Positions 1 through 4,496 of a DNA stretch of 7,008 bases are shown one piece after another (positions within the stretch are counted from its first letter, which is position 1; each line of letters opens with the position of its first letter). Location: assembly GCA_015520145.1 (NCBI GenBank), contig WAQR01000161.1, positions 1 to 7,008 on the forward strand, given 5' to 3'. The notes below the pieces were generated by a model. It ran no database searches. It saw only the letters and a program-made list of their open reading frames with translations, and had not been told where the DNA came from. The position numbers were made by a program, and so were the translations under genes. The stretch comes from Candidatus Hydrothermarchaeota archaeon. Lineage in GTDB: Archaea; Hydrothermarchaeota; Hydrothermarchaeia; Hydrothermarchaeales; WAQR01.

Positions 1-577
1 CATTTGCCATGAGATCATAGTTGACCCTTACCTTGATATGGTTACCTGCCTCTATAACCTTTCCAAAGGTGTAATCCCTGCGGTATTTACTCTTAAACAA
101 TAATGAAATCGAAATCCATAAAATAATAGACAGGATGAGTATATGGATCTCTGGCAGCGGGACAAACGCCACTGTGGGTTTGATTATCTTAACAACGATT
201 AGCAGGGCAAGCATCCCTAAAATAGACACGAAATATTCCCTGTAGGCGATATGGTCTTTATAATATAATTTAACCTTTGAGATTACAAGGTACAGGTAGT
301 ATGTGCCGAAGACTATGAAGATAAAAACAAGGATCTTAAATCGTATCCAGTCAAAGATATATGCCACGGTTGCGATAATCAGGACTGCAATCACCACCTG
401 GATTTGCAGGATGAGATAGTCCATATATTCTATGCCTCTTTTTTCGAAAGAGCGGTATATCCTGTCACTGATATTTCGAGATGCATTGATAATCCCAATC
501 AGTAACCCCAGTAAATAGTAGACTATCTTCTCAGACGTTCTTATGGCAATTTCTCCGATTTTGTCCAGGATGCTCAT
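1..577 (-). CDS. DUF2101-like multi-pass membrane protein, C-terminus cut by window edge
   Basis: The frame is open from an ATG at 577-575 to the left edge, giving 192 codons with no stop. The protein begins MSILDKIGEIAIRTSEKIVY. About four hydrophobic segments are visible, near residues 54-75, 80-100, 115-132 and 143-162, joined by short Lys/Arg-rich loops. After the last one comes a soluble stretch containing YTFGKVIEAGNH and a V-x-YDLMAN motif. From memory, this order (membrane segments, then a TFG-x-V-x-E-x-GN / YD-x-x-x-N stretch) resembles the archaeal DUF2101 family, which has no known function. That assignment is not confirmed by a search. The family is around 200-260 residues, so only the tail should be missing. 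The start is supported by a GGGGAT ribosome-binding site about 10 bases upstream and a TATA-like box at 617-630. It is transcribed divergently from the beta-helix gene. Confidence 0.7.
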   Translation of the reverse strand, partial: MSILDKIGEIAIRTSEKIVYYLLGLLIGIINASRNISDRIYRSFEKRGIEYMDYLILQIQVVIAVLIIATVAYIFDWIRFKILVFIFIVFGTYYLYLVISKVKLYYKDHIAYREYFVSILGMLALLIVVKIIKPTVAFVPLPEIHILILSIILWISISLLFKSKYRRDYTFGKVIEAGNHIKVRVNYDLMAN

Positions 578-616
578 GAGTCAAATCCCCGTGTGTCAGT
601 TGATATCTAGCCATTT

Positions 617-630
617 CTATTATATTATTG
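617..630 (-). promoter_or_regulatory. Probable archaeal TATA box for the DUF2101-like gene
   Basis: Read on the minus strand this is CAATAATATAATAG. Its centre lies about 47 bases upstream of the ATG at 577. Transcription starting about 26 bases downstream of the box would give a leader of roughly 20 bases, enough to hold the GGGGAT ribosome-binding site. The BRE element before it is imperfect. The rest of the 177-base divergent spacer (578-754) holds no gene, and I could not pick a convincing plus-strand promoter. AAGGTTTATCT near 660-670 is the best but weak candidate. Confidence 0.4.
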
Positions 631-754
631 TTTCTATTCACTATTCTTAACTACGACGCAAGGTTTATCTGTTGTAATGATATTTCTGGATGCTAATTCA
701 TAGATATCTGCATCAGCAGTCAAGCCTCCTTTATGAAATAGTTATAGATGTCTG

Positions 755-1780
755 TTGAATATCTCCCCAAACTTTTGCATGTCTGGTTTTGTTTTTGGGT
801 TTGTGGGGGGTGCGAGTGCGGTGATAAATGTAAATTCATGTGATACTATAAGCTCGCCAGGTACCTATCTGCTAACCACCGACATAATAAACAGCAATGC
901 TTTAACCTGTATTAGCATCACCTCAAGTGATGTAGTCTTTGACGGGCAGGGGTACACGATTGACGGCGTTGATACCTGGCTCACCTACGGTGTGTATGTT
1001 TATAACTTCTCAACCGCTCTTACAAACGTCACTGTTAAAAATCTAAGGGTAACAGACTGGAATGATGGCATATACTACGACCGCGTGGAGAACGGAAGCA
1101 TAATGAACAACACTGTATTGAGCAATACCGGTGGAATCTCCCTCGACTATTCCAGCAGTAACACCTTAATAAACAACAACGCAAACTCGAACAACTTCTT
1201 TGGAATCTGGCTCATATCTTCCAGCTACAACACCCTCACAGGCAACAACGCTTTGGACAATGGTGCAGGTATCCGCCTTGACTCTGCCAACAACAACTCT
1301 CTGACTAGCAACATCGCCTTGAATAATAACCTCAGTGGGATACACCTCAACTCATCGAGTAACAACCTCATCTACAACAACTTCTTCAACAACACCAACA
1401 ACTTCGATATTTCTTTTTCCACCAACATCTGGAACACTGCCAAAACCCCACACACAAACATCGTCGGCGGACCCTACCTCGGCGGCAACTTCTGGGCAAA
1501 GCCTGACGGTACGGGCTTTAGCGGGACCTGCACAGATAAAGATACCGATGGGATATGTGATTCAAGCTATACGCTGGCTTCCGGGAATGTTGACGATCTT
1601 CCACTTGTAGAGACCCCCACTCCTGCTCCTCCAGTCGAGACCCCACCGCCAGAACAAAAACCTGCAAAAGCGCCTGAAGGAGAAGGAGAAAAAGGCGGTA
1701 TCTGCGGGCCGACCGTTATTGTGTTATTAGCGATGCTGGTGCTGGTATTTACCAGAGGTATGAGAGAGATGAAGAAATAG
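755..1780 (+). CDS. NosD-like right-handed beta-helix surface protein with C-terminal CGP membrane anchor
   Basis: The 341-residue product is a secreted, surface-anchored protein. Residues 84-222 form a chain of Asn/Ser-rich repeats of about 22-24 residues (N-T-L-x-x-N-x-A-x-x-N-x-x-G-I-x-L pattern) typical of PbH1/NosD parallel beta-helices, which commonly bind or process carbohydrate; no catalytic set is evident. Residues 259-272 carry the C-x-D-x-D-x-DGICD-x-x-Y motif often closing such domains. A Pro/Glu-rich stalk (286-313) leads to GGICGPT at 314-320, a hydrophobic helix (320-332) and a basic tail ending in REMKK. This resembles the archaeal CGP-CTERM surface-anchoring signal. The start is uncertain. 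The frame opens just after a stop at 734-736 and offers only a TTG (755) or an ATG (779). The N-terminus has a hydrophobic GFVFGFVGGASA with a plausible cleavage site after ASA but no preceding positive charge. No good ribosome-binding site is seen, so the true signal peptide may be damaged. The TPR gene follows 11 bases after the stop. Confidence 0.8.
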   Translation: MNISPNFCMSGFVFGFVGGASAVINVNSCDTISSPGTYLLTTDIINSNALTCISITSSDVVFDGQGYTIDGVDTWLTYGVYVYNFSTALTNVTVKNLRVTDWNDGIYYDRVENGSIMNNTVLSNTGGISLDYSSSNTLINNNANSNNFFGIWLISSSYNTLTGNNALDNGAGIRLDSANNNSLTSNIALNNNLSGIHLNSSSNNLIYNNFFNNTNNFDISFSTNIWNTAKTPHTNIVGGPYLGGNFWAKPDGTGFSGTCTDKDTDGICDSSYTLASGNVDDLPLVETPTPAPPVETPPPEQKPAKAPEGEGEKGGICGPTVIVLLAMLVLVFTRGMREMKK

Positions 1781-1786
1781 AGGTGA
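1780..1786 (+). promoter_or_regulatory. Ribosome-binding site GAGGTGA fixing the TPR gene start
   Basis: GAGGTGA is a near-perfect match to the archaeal anti-Shine-Dalgarno complement (GGAGGTGAT) and ends five bases before the ATG at 1792. The possible GTG start at 1783 lies inside this site, so 1792 is the better start. The site begins at the last base of the beta-helix gene's stop codon, which points to co-transcription. Confidence 0.75.
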
Positions 1787-1791
1787 AAGGA

Positions 1792-2880
1792 ATGAAAAAA
1801 GAGTGCTCAGAAAGAGAAATTACAGAACTCGTTAACAGAGCATATTATCTAGTCGAATCTCGTAATTTTTCCGAAGCAAAAAAATTACTTCAAAAAGCCC
1901 TGGACATAAGTGATGACATTCCAGATGCACATAATGAATTAGGACTTATATACTATCTCTCTGGTGATTATCCATCTGCATATCATCATACATGTCGTGC
2001 AATTGAACTTGATAGTACAAATCCAAAATTCCATAACGGCCTTGCATGTGTACTTATGGGTATGAATCAGTTGGACGAAGCACTAACAGTAGCTTATACT
2101 GCGATAGAGCTGGACCCGGGTTATGCATCTGCTCATTCACTCGTATCTACAATCTTAAAAAAGATGGGGAAGTCTGATAAAGAGGCATCATACCACAAAG
2201 AAGTAGCAAGAAAAATATACGAACTTACAGGAAAACGTTCAGACGGGACGCCTCTTAGAGAAACAGATTTAAAACACTTCTTTTCAGATTTGGAAAAAAG
2301 TATAGAAAATCCTGAGCCTACTGAATCCTTTAAAGAAAAGATTATTAAATGGACAATAGGGCAAATAAGAAAAGATCCGGATTCACAGGTGGAGAATAAA
2401 ACAGATAGCGAAGCAATAACAAATCCGATCCGTCCGACTTATCTGCAACACTACGAGCAAGTGGCGCAAAGTGCCGCTGGTCAGCCCTGCGAACTGACTC
2501 TAGCTGAAGTGGCAGAGCAAGGACCTTATGTGACGTTGATCTACCGTTGGCGCGACGACTTAACATATGAGGAAGCAGATCGTCTCGATTCGCGTGTGCG
2601 GGCATATGTTACTTGTGCAATCTACGATGCGGCCATTTCTACCGGAATGTCGTGCCAACCAGGGCCGTCCCACGGTCAGCGTCCGTCGTGGCTCATCGCG
2701 GAACAAAATATTCCAATATCGTTGGTTAGTGCAGAGTTTGACAACTCGGAAAGGGTCTGCCGGCTTCTGGTCGGACCAATTATGACGATCTTGAAGAGTG
2801 GCATGCCACGCGGACCCGATCCGGTAGCCAGAAAACTGGCTCAAGCATTCCAATCCTGCTTCGCCCGGATTACGGCTTAA
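1792..2880 (+). CDS. TPR-repeat protein with an unrelated-looking GC-rich C-terminal domain
   Basis: The 362-residue product begins MKKECSEREITELVNRAYYL. Residues about 10-145 contain three to four TPR helical hairpins with the usual spacing: A-x-x-x-x-x-x-A-L, N-E-L-G-L-I-Y-Y-x-x-G-D-Y, and A-I-E-L-D at 70-74 and 104-108. TPRs are protein-binding scaffolds, so a partner-binding role is likely but the partner is unknown. A charged linker (146-210) follows. Residues about 211-362, starting NPIRPTY, form a domain I do not recognise. DNA composition changes at this boundary: bases 1861-1920 are 33% G+C (20/60) and 2461-2520 are 60% (36/60). Of eight Arg codons I located in the TPR-side half five are AGA, whereas 10 of 12 in the C-terminal half are CGN. 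No signal peptide or membrane segment is seen, so it is probably cytoplasmic. It lies 11 bases after the beta-helix gene and should share its transcript. The fusion may be old and functional, or a recent join that replaced the original C-terminus. Confidence 0.8.
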   Translation: MKKECSEREITELVNRAYYLVESRNFSEAKKLLQKALDISDDIPDAHNELGLIYYLSGDYPSAYHHTCRAIELDSTNPKFHNGLACVLMGMNQLDEALTVAYTAIELDPGYASAHSLVSTILKKMGKSDKEASYHKEVARKIYELTGKRSDGTPLRETDLKHFFSDLEKSIENPEPTESFKEKIIKWTIGQIRKDPDSQVENKTDSEAITNPIRPTYLQHYEQVAQSAAGQPCELTLAEVAEQGPYVTLIYRWRDDLTYEEADRLDSRVRAYVTCAIYDAAISTGMSCQPGPSHGQRPSWLIAEQNIPISLVSAEFDNSERVCRLLVGPIMTILKSGMPRGPDPVARKLAQAFQSCFARITA

Positions 2881-2881
2881 G

Positions 2882-2965
2882 GATGTGGCTGAGGAAATCA
2901 CAAAACTGAAGATGCGACGAGGCGTGACTGTTAAAAGTCTCGAAAAAGTCAGGACTCCAAAGTGA
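2882..2965 (+). other. Possible relic C-terminal coding tail after the TPR gene
   Basis: In the frame one base on from the TPR gene, 27 codons and a TGA stop remain open. They read DVAEEITKLKMRRGVTVKSL and on to end EKVRTPK. The frame continues upstream into the TPR gene's last bases. The Lys/Glu-rich, A+T-richer character looks archaeal again after the GC-rich segment. It has no sensible start codon or ribosome-binding site. It may be the leftover end of a gene interrupted by the GC-rich DNA, or chance. Confidence 0.2.
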
Positions 2966-2970
2966 AGACA

Positions 2971-2981
2971 TTTTCATTTTT
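2971..2981 (+). terminator. T-rich archaeal terminator after the TPR gene
   Basis: TTTTCATTTTT lies 90 bases past the TPR stop, and a second T6 run sits at 3013-3018, before the convergent toxin gene. Archaeal RNA polymerase terminates at such T runs without needing a hairpin. The position between convergent genes fits, but the call rests on base composition only. Confidence 0.45.
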
Positions 2982-3031
2982 ATAAATCAACTCGATTGAG
3001 ATGTACACCATCTTTTTTGATAAACTGGCCA

Positions 3032-3514
3032 TTATATCTTTGATCTCTTTTTGATGTCTTCAATGATCTCATCGCTTATCCATATCTTTCTTTTCCTCAT
3101 TTCCAAAACAATTTCTTCAAAAGACTTGTTCACGATTTTCTTTTCTATAGCCATATAAACCAGGCCCAGGGTTCCGATGACTTCCAGGCCCAGGGATCGG
3201 GCAATTTCTCTGGGGATTCTTTCGTCCATCATTAAAATGGCATCCATCTTTTTTGCCAGTATAATCGCCTCTGTCTCGCCCCGACCGATATCACGGGAAA
3301 GTATATCCACACACAACCGATCTCCTACTTCATGTACCTTTATCCAGTTTGATCTCTTTACGTCATCTGCTCCAGGCTTTCCTTTCCCTCTCTCAACGAC
3401 TTCTTTCCACACTTCTTCAGGGATAAAAACCTCACCAAAGAAGTCTTTTGGGATAAAAAGGAGTCCTAATTTGGCCAGTGCAATCAACGGCCCGGAATTG
3501 GAAACTACAATCAT
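3032..3514 (-). CDS. DUF3368-type PIN-domain toxin (VapC-like ribonuclease)
   Basis: This 160-residue protein is a PIN-fold ribonuclease of the DUF3368 type, the toxin half of a type II toxin-antitoxin pair. The start MIVVSNSGPLIALAKLGLLF gives the first PIN motif, with Asn6 where classical PIN domains have Asp. From memory, Asn here is common in DUF3368 proteins, so it need not mean inactivity. Further acidic residues fit the active site: Glu80 within GRGETEAI and Asp97 within LMMDER. GLEVIGTLGLVYMA at 109-122 is a hallmark of this family. Length is close to the family norm. Its ATG overlaps the TGA of the upstream antitoxin gene as ATGA (3511-3514), implying translational coupling in one operon. 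The expected role is RNA cleavage when the antitoxin is lost. The target RNA cannot be told from sequence. Confidence 0.87.
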   Translation of the reverse strand: MIVVSNSGPLIALAKLGLLFIPKDFFGEVFIPEEVWKEVVERGKGKPGADDVKRSNWIKVHEVGDRLCVDILSRDIGRGETEAIILAKKMDAILMMDERIPREIARSLGLEVIGTLGLVYMAIEKKIVNKSFEEIVLEMRKRKIWISDEIIEDIKKRSKI

Positions 3515-3780
3515 CCAAGTGCCTTCTTTAGCTTTTTGATGTCCTGCTTGAGGTCTTCTGGATAGTATTGCAGGGGTATTTTCTTAGCAGCAAGAATCTC
3601 AAACATCTCCCATTTTGAAACTTTTGCTATCTCAGCGGCCTTTCCTATTGATATTACACCCTCTCTGTAAAGCTCCACGGCGATAGATTCGCGCACGACT
3701 CTTGAAAAGTCTTTTTCCCTTATTTTGAATATTCTAATCAATTCCCGTGGAAGATTGACGGATACGGTATCCAAGTTCAT
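3511..3780 (-). CDS. UPF0175-family antitoxin
   Basis: The product is 89 residues from the ATG at 3780-3778. A TTG at 3789 would add three residues but falls before or at the predicted transcription start. The N-terminal part (VSVNLPRELI) is a short beta-strand plus helix. The core VELYREGVISIGKAAEIAKVS followed by WEMFEILAAKKIP is the UPF0175 signature, a helix-turn-helix-like region. The tail is acidic then basic (PEDLKQDIKKLKKALG). UPF0175 proteins are regularly encoded just upstream of DUF3368 PIN toxins in archaea and cyanobacteria and are taken to be the neutralising, DNA-binding partner. The stop overlaps the toxin start by four bases. A strong BRE/TATA element lies about 33 bases upstream of the ATG, giving an almost leaderless mRNA. 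Autoregulation by the complex is the usual pattern but is inferred here. Confidence 0.87.
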   Translation of the reverse strand: MNLDTVSVNLPRELIRIFKIREKDFSRVVRESIAVELYREGVISIGKAAEIAKVSKWEMFEILAAKKIPLQYYPEDLKQDIKKLKKALG

Positions 3781-3805
3781 CACCGTCAAAAATATTGGAG
3801 ATTAA

Positions 3806-3907
3806 TCAATATAAAATTTGCTCAAAGGATTCTATTAACCCCAATTCGCGTTCAAGGGAGTTTTTAATGATCTGGGAGTCTTTAGGGGAGTCCACAGTTA
3901 TGGTCAT
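3806..3907 (-). CDS. Short 33-codon ORF upstream of the toxin-antitoxin pair, possibly a truncated antitoxin
   Basis: The ORF starts at ATG 3907-3905 and ends with TGA at 3808-3806. It encodes MTITVDSPKDSQIIKNSLER and ends ELGLIESFEQILY. The beta-strand-like MTITVDSP start followed by a charged helix resembles the N-terminus of small archaeal antitoxin-type proteins, from memory and not by search. It is short for any of them, so truncation is likely. The same strand and the 25-base gap before the antitoxin ATG make it a possible first gene of the operon. A TATA-like AAATATTTAA at 3941-3950 could drive it. The antitoxin's own promoter lies across its stop codon, so the TA pair does not depend on it. 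It may be a relic rather than an expressed gene. Confidence 0.35.
   Translation of the reverse strand: MTITVDSPKDSQIIKNSLERELGLIESFEQILY
3808..3821 (-). promoter_or_regulatory. BRE/TATA promoter of the UPF0175-DUF3368 operon
   Basis: On the minus strand this reads GCAAATTTTATATT. GCAAAT fits the archaeal BRE consensus RNWAAW and is followed by a TATA box. The box centre is about 33 bases before the antitoxin ATG. A start site about 26-27 bases downstream leaves a leader of only some six bases, so translation is probably near-leaderless. The element overlaps the 3' end of the short ORF at 3806-3907. Confidence 0.65.
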
Positions 3908-3940
3908 TTAAATCTCTATTAACTAATTGAAGCTGTAGCA

Positions 3941-3950
3941 TTAAATATTT
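3941..3950 (-). promoter_or_regulatory. Weak TATA-like box upstream of the short ORF
   Basis: The minus strand reads AAATATTTAA, centred about 38 bases upstream of the ATG at 3907, which would give a leader of roughly a dozen bases. The upstream BRE match is imperfect. In an A+T-rich spacer such a match can arise by chance. Confidence 0.3.
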
Positions 3951-3959
3951 TTGTTGGGA

Positions 3960-4003
3960 CTTTGAGCGTTTTGCTATCTTAAGCGGCCTTTGCTATTGAA
4001 ATC
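3960..4003 (-). pseudogene. Relic of a second UPF0175 antitoxin gene
   Basis: This stretch is closely similar to bases 3613-3655 inside the intact antitoxin gene. They share TTTTGCTATCT, then AGCGGCCTTT, then CTATTGA on the plus strand. Translated on the minus strand it gives ISIAKAA and then a stop, where the intact gene has ISIGKAAEIAKVS. One extra base at the Glu codon (CTTAAG versus CTCAG on the plus strand) causes the stop. After the shift the frame resumes as IAKTLK. No start, no flanking homology and no ribosome-binding site remain. It is therefore a decayed fragment of a paralogous or duplicated antitoxin, not a working gene. Confidence 0.6.
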
Positions 4004-4030
4004 AGGTATACGTATCATAAACAGGCACTA

Positions 4031-4397
4031 ATGGCAACTAGAAAAGCGGTTAAACATGATACAAATTTAAATGTCAGGGATCCCGATACTGATAAATCTC
4101 TTTCAATGTGGAACAAAAGCTATGATGACGAATTTATGGATTCATTGGTCGCAGTAGTTTTGAACATTTTTGTTGCCCGATGAGCTAAAAAAGTTTATTC
4201 GGATTAGAAATAAGATTGCTCATGCAAAATATGATAAAATAAAGGAGACGATTTCACCACAAAATGCACTTGACTGCTATAATACCGTGTCAAAAGCAAT
4301 GATTGAACTTAACGTTATTTTAGGGCGACATGACAGAAAAAGAAGGAAAAGGAATACTAAAAGAGTTATTATTATCAGACCTCATGGATACACATGA
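4031..4397 (+). pseudogene. HEPN-like gene with R-x4-H motif, split by a one-base frameshift
   Basis: Two overlapping plus-strand frames make one protein. The first starts at ATG 4031 (MATRKAVKHDTNLNVRDPDT...), runs to VAVVLNIFVAR and stops at 4181-4183. The second, open from 4164, reads LLPDELKKFIRIRNKIAHAK onward to 4397. Removing one T from the T5 run at 4167-4171 joins them as VVLNILLPDELKKF, giving about 121 residues. The second part carries R-N-K-I-A-H (Arg codon 4206, His codon 4221), the R-x4-6-H catalytic motif of HEPN ribonucleases. Helices on either side are consistent with the fold, and the tail is very basic (RHDRKRRKRNTKR). HEPN proteins are typically RNases in toxin-antitoxin, abortive-infection and CRISPR settings. 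The start has no good ribosome-binding site, and the first 30 residues look non-globular, so some N-terminus may be lost. A sequencing error, a real mutation or programmed frameshifting would all look the same here. Confidence 0.6.
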
Positions 4398-4446
4398 CTC
4401 CCAGAATAGACACTTTTTAGTTGCAATGTCAATAAATTTGACAGTA

Positions 4447-4460
4447 ACAAAAAATATATT
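4447..4460 (+). promoter_or_regulatory. BRE/TATA promoter of the nuclease-RecQ gene
   Basis: ACAAAAAATATATT combines a BRE match (ACAAAA) with a TATA box (AATATATT) centred near 4457. Transcription would start about 4482-4484, leaving a leader of about 14 bases before the ATG at 4497. That leader holds AGGATGT, whose AGGA could act as a short ribosome-binding site. The gene therefore appears independently transcribed from the broken HEPN gene. Confidence 0.6.
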
Positions 4461-4496
4461 ACAAGAGACATCCGTATAAAAATAGGATGTAAAAGG

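Noticed and set aside
1120..1400. Repeated AACAAC/AGCAAC-rich blocks that look like a DNA repeat array
   Set aside because: Spacing and translation show they are the Asn-rich beta-helix protein repeats. The units vary and have no CRISPR-like conserved palindrome or unique spacers.
1335..1610. Plus-strand 91-codon frame inside the beta-helix gene
   Set aside because: It is Thr/Ser-rich low-complexity translation produced by shifting the Asn-rich repeats, and it lies wholly within a well-supported gene.
2345..2901. Several frames on both strands (2345-2605 minus, 2560-2901 minus, 2567-2785 plus) over the C-terminal part of the TPR gene
   Set aside because: They arise because the GC-rich DNA has few stops. 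They lack ribosome-binding sites and recognisable motifs, and the in-frame TPR gene reads through. Their abundance does fit the foreign-composition argument.
3177..3539. Plus-strand 120-codon frame opposite the PIN toxin gene
   Set aside because: Antisense shadow of a clear PIN-domain gene, Ser/Pro-rich with no motif.
4394..4420. Tiny ORF MTPRIDTF after the HEPN-like gene
   Set aside because: Eight codons with no ribosome-binding site, in the promoter region of the next gene; chance.
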